Positions 49,239 to 57,317 of a stretch of DNA of 64,000 bases are shown here, piece by piece. The position numbers and the translations under genes are program-made. Source of the stretch: Niveispirillum sp. (GTDB lineage Bacteria; Pseudomonadota; Alphaproteobacteria; Azospirillales; Azospirillaceae); NCBI RefSeq assembly GCF_017996735.1, contig NZ_JAGOGJ010000013.1, positions 1 to 64,000 on the forward strand, read 5' to 3'. Within the stretch, counting starts at the first letter, position 1; each line of letters starts with the position of its first letter. Under the pieces are notes generated by a model that had not been told where the DNA came from, made no database searches, and was given only the letters and a program-made list of their open reading frames with translations.

Positions 49239-49982
49239 ATGGCGTTGGCTGAACATGCATGCACGCGCGAAAGCGCCGTTGCGGCCCGTATCGATATTTC
49301 CCCGTGCAATGCCTGCCCGGTGCGCAGCATGTCGGTCTGTTCCGCGCTGGAATCGGACGAACTGAAGCGGCTGGCCGATATCCTGGTTTCGGTGAAGGTC
49401 GATGCCGGGCATACGCTGTTCGCGGAGGGTGACGGGGCTGATACCCTGTTCAACGTCACCGCCGGTACCATGAAGCTGTACAAGCTTTTGCCCGACGGCC
49501 GCCGGCAGATCACGGGTTTCCTGCTGCCGGGTGATTTCCTGGGCCTGTCGATCAACGACACCTATGCCTATTCGGCCGAATCGGTGACGCCGGCCACGCT
49601 GTGCCGTTTCCCCCGCCGCCGCCTGGAAGGGTTGCTGGAGGATTACCCCAAGATGCAGCGCCGGCTGTTCGCCATGGCGTCCAGCGAACTGGCCGCCGCC
49701 CAGGACCAGATGTTGCTGCTGGGCCGCAAGAACGCCAAGGAACGAATCGCCTCATTCCTGCTGATGCTGTCGGAACGGGCCAAGCGCCGGGGCTATCCCG
49801 ACAATCCCGTGCATGTCCCGATGAGCCGGTCGGACATCGCCGACTATCTGGGCCTGACCACGGAAACCGTCAGCCGCACCTTCACGCAATTGAAGACCAG
49901 CCGCGCCATTTCCCTGCTGGAAGGCGGCAAGGTGCGTCTGAACGACATGGAAACCCTGCACGAGCTGGCCGAGGGCGTTTGA
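49239..49982 (+). CDS. fnr: FNR-type oxygen-sensing transcriptional regulator (Crp/Fnr family)
   Basis: 247 residues. N-terminal cysteines C23, C26 and C34 (SPCNACPVRSMSVC) plus C122 (ATLCRF) form the four-ligand set for an oxygen-labile 4Fe-4S cluster. A cyclic-nucleotide-binding-like beta roll and a helix-turn-helix follow (MSRSDIADYLGLTTETVSRTFTQLK) with the Glu/Ser/Arg contact residues for TTGAT half sites. It would activate micro-oxic/anaerobic genes. The FNR box in its upstream region suggests autoregulation. FnrN or Anr are possible names in related species. Confidence 0.93.
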   Translation: MALAEHACTRESAVAARIDISPCNACPVRSMSVCSALESDELKRLADILVSVKVDAGHTLFAEGDGADTLFNVTAGTMKLYKLLPDGRRQITGFLLPGDFLGLSINDTYAYSAESVTPATLCRFPRRRLEGLLEDYPKMQRRLFAMASSELAAAQDQMLLLGRKNAKERIASFLLMLSERAKRRGYPDNPVHVPMSRSDIADYLGLTTETVSRTFTQLKTSRAISLLEGGKVRLNDMETLHELAEGV

Positions 49983-50015
49983 CCCACGCGCCTGCGGGCG
50001 CGGGGGGCGGCCAGC

Positions 50016-50684
50016 CTATCCCAACATCATCCGCACATCATGCAGGTCGCCGGCCACATGCAGGGCCAGGCGACGCATTTCATCCGTGGCGGGCAGAAGG
50101 TCGGGGACCATCACGGCCATCATGCCGGCGCCATGGGCGGAACGGATGCCGTTATGGCTGTCCTCCAGCGCCAGGCAATGGGCCGGATCGATGTCCAGCA
50201 GCCGGGCCGCCGTCAGATAGGGTTCCGGATGCGGCTTGCCCCGCGTGACATCGTCACGGGTGACGATGGACGCGAATCGATGGTGGATGCCGACATGGCG
50301 CAGATGTTCGTCGGCCTTTTCCCGGCCTGTCGATGTCGCCACCGCCTTGGGCAGGCCCAGCGCCTCCAGCCGGTCCAGCAGTTCGACCACGCCCGCCATC
50401 ATCTCCACCCCCTGGCGCAGGGCTTCCATGCGCGGGGTAAAATGGGTGCGGAACCGGTCGAACCCTTCCTGACCGCCGAAATAATCCTTCAGCATCACGA
50501 AGGTTTCCGGCCAGGGCGTGCCGATGATGCCGGCATAGAAATCATCATCCATGGGTCGGCCGATATCGGCGGCAGCCCCCAGGGTGGCGACACGCACATG
50601 GCGCTCGGTATCGATCAACAGCCCGTCCATGTCGAAAATCACGGCATGGATGGGGCGCGGGAATGCCGGCACGGTCAGGGACAT
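50016..50684 (-). CDS. HAD-superfamily hydrolase (beta-phosphoglucomutase/phosphatase-like)
   Basis: 222 residues. HAD motif I FDMDGLLIDTE, motif II Thr/Ser in AVATSTGREK, motif III Lys in VTRGKPHPEPYL, and motif IV LEDSHNGIRSAHGAG. An alpha-helical cap follows motif I (subfamily I). Likely a small phosphometabolite phosphatase or a beta-phosphoglucomutase-type enzyme. It lies 15 bp after the diguanylate cyclase gene on the same strand, so the two are probably co-transcribed. Confidence 0.88.
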   Translation of the reverse strand: MSLTVPAFPRPIHAVIFDMDGLLIDTERHVRVATLGAAADIGRPMDDDFYAGIIGTPWPETFVMLKDYFGGQEGFDRFRTHFTPRMEALRQGVEMMAGVVELLDRLEALGLPKAVATSTGREKADEHLRHVGIHHRFASIVTRDDVTRGKPHPEPYLTAARLLDIDPAHCLALEDSHNGIRSAHGAGMMAVMVPDLLPATDEMRRLALHVAGDLHDVRMMLG

Positions 50685-50699
50685 GGGGAAGACAGGCCT

Positions 50700-52268
50700 T
50701 CAGGAAACGGTGACGCGGGACGCTTCCACGCGGTTGCGCCCCATCTGCTTGGCCTGATACAGCGCCTGATCGGCGCGGTCCAGCAATTGGGCCAGCGTTT
50801 CCTCCACACCGCACCATGCCGCCACACCGATGCTGGTGGTCAGGGGGATGGCCTTGTCCTCGTGCAGGACGGGGTGGGTGCCGATGGCGGCCCTGATCCG
50901 TTCGGCCGCCAGCAGGGCGGTGGGCAGTTCCGTTTCCGGCAGCAGCACCACCAGTTCCTCCCCGCCGAACCGGGCCAGACTGTCGGTCGCGCGCAGCGCG
51001 CTGCCCGCCCGTTCGGCCGCGACACGGATGGCGGTATCGCCGGCGGCATGGCCATAGCCGTCATTGATGCGCTTGAACTGGTCCAGATCCAGCAGCAGCA
51101 GGGCGAAGGGGCGGTCGTAACGCACCGCCCGCTCCCATTCGGCTTCCGCCAGTTCCATGAAACGGCGGCGGTTCAGGATGCCGGTCAGGCTGTCGATGCT
51201 GGCCAGCGTTTCCAGCTTGGCATTGGCCTCTGACAGCTCACGCGTGCGCTCCGCCACCCGGTGTTCCAGCGTCTGGGCCAGGGCGCGCAGATCGGTATTG
51301 GCCTGGCTCAATTGCTCATACAACACCAGATTGACCAGCCCGCCCGCGAATTTCGCCGTCAGCACGCCCAGCATTTCAGCATCCGCCGGCAACAGCGCCC
51401 GGTCGCAATCCAGAATGGCCAGGAAAGCGCCGCCATCGGGTCCGGGCATATAGAGCGTGGCCGTCCGCCCGTCCACCCCGGTGCGCCGCGCCGCCAGGGC
51501 ATGGGCCAGCCGGTCATGCAGCGGTCCGCCGGGGGGCACATCCGCCGTGCCCGCGAAACCACCCGTGGCGGCCAGCGGCTGGAACCGGGTGCCGCCGATG
51601 GTCCAGCCCTCCACCCCTTGCACCGTACAGACCAGACCACAGGCGTTGGAGCCCAGGATGGGGCCTGCCTGTTCCAGCACGGTCTGGGCATAGGCTTCCA
51701 GCCCCATGTCGGGGCGCAGCCGGTCATCCAGCGCGATCATGCGGCGCAGGCCGCGGCGGTTCGCCTCGATCGTCGTGATGCTGTCATAGGCCCGCAGCGC
51801 CGCGATCACCGTCGTGAACAGCTTCTGCGAGGTCAGTTCCGTCTTAGCCTTATAGTCGTTGATGTCGTAATCGACGATCACCCGTTCCTCGGGCGCCTGC
51901 CCCGGCTGTCCGGTGCGCAGGATGATGCGCACGGCGGCATCGCCCAGATCCTCGCGGATGGCACGGACCAGACGCAGACCGGCATCATCCGTTTCCATCA
52001 CCACGTCCAGCAGGACAAGGGCAACCGACGCTTCCGCCGCCAGCATGGTCAGCGCCTGCGACGCCGAATAGGCGGAAAGCAGTTCGAGGGGGCGATCGCG
52101 GAAACGCACCTTGCGCAGGGCATAGCGGGTGACGGAATGCACCTCCTCATCGTCATCGACGATCAGGATACGCCAGGGCGGGCCGTCCGGCTGGCAGCTT
52201 TCCGGCAGCGCAGTAGTCGCACCCCTCAGGGTACCGTCCTCCGCGAACAGGAAATCATCTTCAACCAA
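50700..52268 (-). CDS. Response regulator with DUF3369 and GGDEF domains (diguanylate cyclase)
   Basis: 522 residues from a TTG at 52268, preceded by acggag at 8 nt; the frame runs on to 52409. Receiver-like N-terminus (ILIVDDDEEVHSVTRYAL, LVLLDVVMETDDAGLRLV, NDYKAKTELT), then a GAF-like DUF3369 segment, then a GGDEF domain with DSLTGILNRRRF and the intact active site FGGEEL. An inhibitory I-site RATD sits five residues before it, so product feedback is expected. It makes cyclic-di-GMP in response to a phosphorelay; no kinase is adjacent. Confidence 0.9.
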   Translation of the reverse strand: MVEDDFLFAEDGTLRGATTALPESCQPDGPPWRILIVDDDEEVHSVTRYALRKVRFRDRPLELLSAYSASQALTMLAAEASVALVLLDVVMETDDAGLRLVRAIREDLGDAAVRIILRTGQPGQAPEERVIVDYDINDYKAKTELTSQKLFTTVIAALRAYDSITTIEANRRGLRRMIALDDRLRPDMGLEAYAQTVLEQAGPILGSNACGLVCTVQGVEGWTIGGTRFQPLAATGGFAGTADVPPGGPLHDRLAHALAARRTGVDGRTATLYMPGPDGGAFLAILDCDRALLPADAEMLGVLTAKFAGGLVNLVLYEQLSQANTDLRALAQTLEHRVAERTRELSEANAKLETLASIDSLTGILNRRRFMELAEAEWERAVRYDRPFALLLLDLDQFKRINDGYGHAAGDTAIRVAAERAGSALRATDSLARFGGEELVVLLPETELPTALLAAERIRAAIGTHPVLHEDKAIPLTTSIGVAAWCGVEETLAQLLDRADQALYQAKQMGRNRVEASRVTVS

Positions 52269-52533
52269 AGGGCGCTCCGTTCCGTCTGCGGGCCCCCCTT
52301 TATCGGGTGGGACCCGGCACACCAAACCGAAACAAATGTAGGCCACTCCATCCGTTCCACATTGTCGAATGACGGAACGGATCGGGCAGCTCACTGATCT
52401 GATTACCACTATAAAGCGTTTCAGGGGCCGATGCCCGCCCTAAATGATGGGTCCGCCGGGATTTCCCCGTTGGCGCGCCGGCCCGTGGCGCCCTATCCTT
52501 GGCGCCAAACTTCACCAGGAAGGGGTGTTGCAG

Positions 52534-54777
52534 ATGTCATCGGGTGATCCAACACGGGGTGGTCCGCGCCGTCCCGGCATCCTTCTTCTCTTCGCCGCCC
52601 TGGTCGGGGCCACCACTCTTGCCTATGTGACCTTGCCGAGGAAGCCAGCCGAGATGCCCGCCCAACCCGTCGCCCAGGCCGGCAACGATCTGCCGCCGCT
52701 GCGCCAGAGCCTGTTCCCCGCCCCGCCCGTCGCCAAGCAGGTGCCGGTCGAGCATGTGTACCAGGGCGAGACCTGGACCGACCCCTATGACTGGCTGCGC
52801 GACCGTTCCTATCCCAAGGTCGATGACCCGGAAGTCCTGGATTATCTGAAGGCCGAGAACGCCTATACCGACACGGTGCTGGGGGAGGAGGAGCAGGGGC
52901 TGCGCGCCAGCCTGTTCGCCGAGTTGAAGGCCCGCGTGAAGGAGGATGATACCGGCGTGCCCTATCCCAAGGGCGGTTATGTGTATCAGTCGCGCTTCGC
53001 CGCCGGTCAGGACCACCCCACCTTCGTGCGCCGCGCCAAGGGCGAGCCGGAAGGGTCCGAGAAGACCATCCTGGACATCAATGAACTGGCCAAGGGTAAG
53101 GATTTCTATGATGTGGAGGCGCTGGAACCCAGCCCCGACGGCCGCTACCTCGCCTACAGTTTTGATGACAACGGGTCGGAAAATTTCACCATCGTCGTGA
53201 AGGACCTGACGACCGGGGAGTTCTTAGGCGAGCCGATCGCCGGCACCTCCGGCGCCGTGGTCTGGGCCGCCGACAACAAGACCCTGTTCTATGTGCTGAA
53301 GGATGAAAGCCAGCGGCCCAAGCAGGTGATGCGCACCATGCTGGGTGCCAAGGCCGATGCCGGGGTGCTGGTCTATGAGGAACAGGACCCGTCCTGGTGG
53401 GTCGGCATCGGCGAAAGCCAGTCCGGCCGGTTCATCGAGATCGGGTCGGGCACCCTGGTTTCCAGCGAGACGCTGCTGATTCCCTCCGACAATCCGACGG
53501 CCAAGCCCAAGCCGGTGATCCCGCGCCGGGAGAACCATCTCTATTCCGTGGCCGATCAGGGCGACAGCCTGTGGATTCTGTCCAATGACAAGCACCTGAA
53601 TTTCCGTCTGGTGAAGACGCCCCTCAATGACTGGTCGGAGAAGGCCTGGACGGAGGTGATGGCAGGTTCCGACCGGCAATATCTGACGGGCCTGCTGGCC
53701 CTGAAGGACTGGCTGGTGGTGTTCGGCCGTCAGGATGGCACACAGCAGGTCTGGGTGCTGGACAACAAGGGGGGATCGCACACCATCGCCTTCCCCGATG
53801 CGGCCTTCGCGGTTTCCGGCCTGAATAACGAGGAATATGAAACGGGCACGTTGCGTGTGCGCTACCACTCGCTGGTGACGCCGCCGACGGTATTCGACTA
53901 TGACCTCGCCGCCCGCACCCTGACCACGCGCAAGGTGCAGGAGATCCCAAGCGGCTATGATCCTTCGCTCTATACCTCGGAACGGCTGATGGCCCCGGCG
54001 CGCGACGGTACGCCCATCCCCGTCTCCATCGTTTATCGCAAGGATGTGAAAAAGGATGGCAAGGCGCCGTTGCATCTCTATGGCTATGGCTCCTACTCCA
54101 TCGCTACAGAGCCCGGATTCTCCGCCAACCGGATCGGCCTGCTGAACCGTGGTTTCGTCTATGCCATCGCCCATATCCGTGGGGGCGAGGAGATGGGAAG
54201 GCCCTGGCATGATGCCGGGCGCCTGACCAACAAGCCCAACACCTTCAACGATTTCCTGGATGTGGCACAGTTCCTGGTGTCCCAGGGCTATACCAGCCCG
54301 GGTCAGATCAGCATCGAGGGCGGGTCGGCCGGCGGCACCCTGATGGGGGCCGTGCTGAACATGGCGTCCGACGGCATGTTTGCCGGTGCCGTGGCGCATG
54401 TGCCCTTCGTCGATGTGCTGAACACCCTTTTCGACGAGACCTTGCCGCTGACCACCGGCGATTATCCGGAATGGGGCAATCCCAACATCAAGGAAATCTA
54501 CGATGTCATGAAGACCTACAGCCCTTATGACAACGTGACCAAGCGGCCCTATCCGCCGATCCTGATCACCGCCGGGCTGAACGATTACCGCGTCACCTAC
54601 TGGGAACCGGCCAAATGGGCCGCCCGGCTGCGCGCCTACAAGACCGACGACAATATCCTGTTGCTGAAGACGGAGATGAGTGCCGGCCATGGCGGCTCCA
54701 CGGGCCGCTTCGACAAGCTGAAGGAAGTGGCCCTGTCCCAGGCCTTCATCCTGCGTGCCCACGGGATGAACCAGTGA
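52534..54777 (+). CDS. ptrB: Oligopeptidase B-like prolyl oligopeptidase (S9A), membrane-anchored
   Basis: 747 residues. A single N-terminal membrane anchor (PGILLLFAALVGATTLAYV), unlike the cytosolic E. coli enzyme. A beta-propeller precedes the C-terminal alpha/beta-hydrolase domain with S598 (EGGSAGGTLMG), D684 (AGLNDYRV) and H719 (SAGHGGSTGRF). It cleaves short peptides after basic residues; the anchor suggests periplasmic action. Start at 52534 (aggaagggg upstream); the frame is open to 52444 without support. Its stop overlaps the next gene (GTGA). Confidence 0.9.
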   Translation: MSSGDPTRGGPRRPGILLLFAALVGATTLAYVTLPRKPAEMPAQPVAQAGNDLPPLRQSLFPAPPVAKQVPVEHVYQGETWTDPYDWLRDRSYPKVDDPEVLDYLKAENAYTDTVLGEEEQGLRASLFAELKARVKEDDTGVPYPKGGYVYQSRFAAGQDHPTFVRRAKGEPEGSEKTILDINELAKGKDFYDVEALEPSPDGRYLAYSFDDNGSENFTIVVKDLTTGEFLGEPIAGTSGAVVWAADNKTLFYVLKDESQRPKQVMRTMLGAKADAGVLVYEEQDPSWWVGIGESQSGRFIEIGSGTLVSSETLLIPSDNPTAKPKPVIPRRENHLYSVADQGDSLWILSNDKHLNFRLVKTPLNDWSEKAWTEVMAGSDRQYLTGLLALKDWLVVFGRQDGTQQVWVLDNKGGSHTIAFPDAAFAVSGLNNEEYETGTLRVRYHSLVTPPTVFDYDLAARTLTTRKVQEIPSGYDPSLYTSERLMAPARDGTPIPVSIVYRKDVKKDGKAPLHLYGYGSYSIATEPGFSANRIGLLNRGFVYAIAHIRGGEEMGRPWHDAGRLTNKPNTFNDFLDVAQFLVSQGYTSPGQISIEGGSAGGTLMGAVLNMASDGMFAGAVAHVPFVDVLNTLFDETLPLTTGDYPEWGNPNIKEIYDVMKTYSPYDNVTKRPYPPILITAGLNDYRVTYWEPAKWAARLRAYKTDDNILLLKTEMSAGHGGSTGRFDKLKEVALSQAFILRAHGMNQ

Positions 54778-55268
54778 ACGATCCGGAGTTCGGTCACTAT
54801 CCGGCCGATGTGCTAAAGGCCGACGGGTTGCGGGCCGCGGCGGGCCTGGCGGTGACGCTGGGCCCGCTGGCGCTTGTCGGATTCGATGCCCATCCGCTGG
54901 TGGCTTTGCCGCTGCTGGCGGGGGCGGGCCTGTTCGGCTGGCTGGGGCTGCGCACCCTGGCCCGCCGGGGTACACATTACCGGCTGACCCCGCAAGGTTT
55001 GGTCCTGCCTCGCGGGTTCTTCATGGTGATGGTCCGCTGGGACCAGATCACCGGGGTGAAGCTGCGCTACTATTCCACGAAGAAAGACAAGTCGGGTGGC
55101 TGGATGCAATTGACCATCCAGGCCGGCCGGGGCCGCTGCAGCATCGAAAGCCAACTGGTGGGCTTCGATGCCATCGCAGCCCGCGTGGCGGAACTGGTGC
55201 TTGAACGCGGATTGCCCGTGGACGAGGCGACGAAGGAGAATTTCCTGTCGCTTGGGCATTACATGTAA
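54774..55268 (+). CDS. Small membrane protein with PH-like domain
   Basis: 164 residues from a GTG that overlaps the ptrB stop (GTGA). Two close hydrophobic helices (LRAAAGLAVTLGPLALVGF and LVALPLLAGAGLFGWLGL) are followed by a bacterial PH-like segment (HYRLTPQGLVLPRGFFMVMVRWDQITGVKLRYYSTKK). Translational coupling suggests co-expression with the peptidase. Function unknown. Convergent with the VOC gene, 4 bp apart. Confidence 0.78.
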   Translation: MNDPEFGHYPADVLKADGLRAAAGLAVTLGPLALVGFDAHPLVALPLLAGAGLFGWLGLRTLARRGTHYRLTPQGLVLPRGFFMVMVRWDQITGVKLRYYSTKKDKSGGWMQLTIQAGRGRCSIESQLVGFDAIAARVAELVLERGLPVDEATKENFLSLGHYM

Positions 55269-55272
55269 GGAT

Positions 55273-55698
55273 TTACGCCGTCGGCAGCACCCATGGATCA
55301 TATGTCCCGAAATGCCACAAATGCCCTTCCGGATCGCGGATGGTGAAGGCGCGGGAGCCATAGGGCGTGTCAATGATCCCGCCTTCCAGCGCCACCTCCC
55401 CCGCCGCCGTGACGCGGGCGAACAGGGCGTCCAGATCATCGATGATGAAGCAATTCAGCGCCGCGCCCGTTCCATCGGGACCCGGTGCGCGAAACCCGTA
55501 CTGGTCCTCCCGGTCGCTGCCCAGCATCACCATGCCGGCCCCCAGCACCAGTTGGGCATGGACGACCTCGTCGCCCTCCCCCGGCACCACCAACTGTTCG
55601 CTGAAGCCCACCACGCGGACCAGCCAGGCGATGGCTGCCTTCGCATCTTTATAGCGCAGGCAAGGTGTGACCTGCCCGTTGCGACCCGTAACCGACAT
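55273..55698 (-). CDS. VOC-superfamily (glyoxalase/bleomycin-resistance-like) protein
   Basis: 141 residues, two beta-alpha-beta-beta-beta modules (TPCLRYKDAKAAIAWLVRVVGF ... GSRAFTIRDPEGHLWHFGTYDP). The PhnB/glyoxalase-like RDPEGHLW end is typical of this superfamily. Substrate not predictable. Divergent from the nitronate monooxygenase-like gene; a GTCAC-N6-GTGAC palindrome lies between them. Confidence 0.86.
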   Translation of the reverse strand: MSVTGRNGQVTPCLRYKDAKAAIAWLVRVVGFSEQLVVPGEGDEVVHAQLVLGAGMVMLGSDREDQYGFRAPGPDGTGAALNCFIIDDLDALFARVTAAGEVALEGGIIDTPYGSRAFTIRDPEGHLWHFGTYDPWVLPTA

Positions 55699-55737
55699 TG
55701 TCCGTTCCCCCCGGATATCGATGTCACCTTACGTTAC

Positions 55738-55753
55738 GTCACCATAAAGTGAC
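55738..55753. promoter_or_regulatory. Operator-like inverted repeat GTCAC-N6-GTGAC
   Basis: GTCACcataaaGTGAC in the 171-bp region between divergent genes; another GTCACC lies 15 bp before. A TAAAGTGACTTTA near-palindrome overlaps its right half. Likely a repressor or activator site for one or both genes. Confidence 0.45.
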
Positions 55754-55869
55754 TTTATAGGCCAGCCCCCCTCTTTCGCTCTGATATCTTTTCCTATATG
55801 CACCCCATGGAACCCGCGCCCGGCTTTGGCGGCGGGACCGGTACCGGTTGGTCTTTCGGAGGAAGTACA

Positions 55870-57267
55870 GTGAAGGCGCTGAAGCCCCTGGTCATGTCCG
55901 GCAAGGAAGTGCTGCCCCTGGTGGAAGGTGGGAAAGGCATCGCCGTGTCGAACGGGCAAAGTGCGGGCGCCTGGGCGGCTGCCGGCGGCATCGGCACCTT
56001 TTCCGGCGTCAATGCCGACAGCTATGACGAAGACGGCAATCCGATCGAGCAGGTCTATCACACCCGCACCCGCCGCGAACGCCACCATGAGCTGATCGCC
56101 TATGGTATCAAGGGCGGCATCAGCCAGGCCCGCATCGCGCATGAAGTGTCGAACGGCAATGGCCGTCTGCATGTCAATGTGCTGTGGGAGATGGGCGGGG
56201 CCGAGGAGATCCTGGAAGGCATCCTTGAAGGCGCCAAGGGCCTGGTCCATGGCGTGACCTGCGGGGCGGGCATGCCCTATCGCGTGGCGGAAATCGCCGT
56301 GCGCCATGGCGTGCATTATTATCCCATCGTCAGTTCCGCCCGTGCCTTCCGCGCCCTGTGGCTGCGTGCCTATAACAAGTTCCCCAGCAATCTGGGCGGC
56401 GTGGTCTATGAAGACCCGTGGCTGGCCGGCGGCCATAACGGCCTGTCCAACAGCGAAGACCCGCAGAAGCCGGAAGACCCCTATCCCCGCGTCGCGGCCC
56501 TGCGCCAGATGATGAACAGTTTCGGCCTGACCGAAACGCCCATCGTCATGGCCGGCGGCGTCTGGTGGCTGGAGGAATGGGATCACTGGCTGGACAATCC
56601 GGAAATCGGCCCGATCTCGTTCCAGTTCGGCACCCGTCCGCTGCTGACCAAGGAAAGCCCGATTTCGGATGCCTGGAAGCAGAAGCTTCTCACCCTGAAG
56701 GCCGGCGACGTCTATCTGAACAAATTTTCCCCCACGGGCTTCTATTCGTCCGCCGTGCGCAACCCGTTCCTGGAGGATCTGCGCCAGCGGTCCGAACGGC
56801 AGGTGGCCTTCGCGACGGAGCCGGTGGGCGAACTGACGGAAGAATTTGCCATCGGCCCGCGCGGCCGCCCTGTCTATCTGACCCCCGCCGACAAGGCCCA
56901 TGCAGAGGGCTGGGTCGCCGCCGGCTATACCCAGGCACTGAAGACCCCGGACACGACCCTGGTTTTCGTGACGCCGGAAAAGGCCCGCCTTATCCTGAAG
57001 GATCAGGTGGACTGCATGGGCTGCCTGTCGGCCTGCGCCTTCTCCAACTGGTCACAGAACGAGGAGGGGACGACCGGCCGCCGCGCCGATCCGCGTTCCT
57101 TCTGCATTCAGAAGACGTTGCAGAACATCAGCCATTCCGAGGATTGCGAGCATCAGTTGATGTTCGCCGGCCACAATGCCTATCGCTTCGCCCAGGACCC
57201 CTGGTACGCGAACGGCTTCGTGCCGACCGTCAAGGAACTGGTGGACCGTATCATGACCGGTAAGTAA
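55870..57267 (+). CDS. Nitronate monooxygenase-like FMN protein with C-terminal Cys cluster
   Basis: 465 residues from a GTG at 55870, which has an excellent site (ggaggaagtaca); the ATG at 55798 has none and adds only Gly/Pro-rich sequence. A TIM-barrel of the NMO/2-nitropropane dioxygenase family (VLWEMGGAEEILEGILEGAKGLVHGVTCGAGMPYRV, TPIVMAGGVWWLEEW, FQFGTRPLLTKES) binds FMN. Unlike typical ~350-residue members it carries a long C-terminal part with C382-x2-C385-x3-C389 (DCMGCLSAC), C412 and C426. That part could hold an iron-sulfur cluster. Native substrate unknown. Confidence 0.85.
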   Translation: MKALKPLVMSGKEVLPLVEGGKGIAVSNGQSAGAWAAAGGIGTFSGVNADSYDEDGNPIEQVYHTRTRRERHHELIAYGIKGGISQARIAHEVSNGNGRLHVNVLWEMGGAEEILEGILEGAKGLVHGVTCGAGMPYRVAEIAVRHGVHYYPIVSSARAFRALWLRAYNKFPSNLGGVVYEDPWLAGGHNGLSNSEDPQKPEDPYPRVAALRQMMNSFGLTETPIVMAGGVWWLEEWDHWLDNPEIGPISFQFGTRPLLTKESPISDAWKQKLLTLKAGDVYLNKFSPTGFYSSAVRNPFLEDLRQRSERQVAFATEPVGELTEEFAIGPRGRPVYLTPADKAHAEGWVAAGYTQALKTPDTTLVFVTPEKARLILKDQVDCMGCLSACAFSNWSQNEEGTTGRRADPRSFCIQKTLQNISHSEDCEHQLMFAGHNAYRFAQDPWYANGFVPTVKELVDRIMTGK

Positions 57268-57287
57268 GAAAACCGCAGCCGAAGAAA

Positions 57288-57316
57288 ACCCCACCGCCCT
57301 GCGGTGGGGTTTTTGT
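57288..57316. terminator. Bidirectional terminator between the NMO-like gene and the ABC permease gene
   Basis: Stem accccaccgc / gcggtggggt with loop cct, flanked by GAAGAAAA on the left and TTTTTG on the right, so T tracts follow the stem on both strands. Convergent genes end at 57267 and 57318. Confidence 0.88.
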
Positions 57317-57317
57317 T

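Noticed and set aside
48918..49412. N-terminal extension of the GNAT-like gene to 49412
   Set aside because: It would overlap the fnr start and the FNR box, and the extra sequence has no domain-like character.
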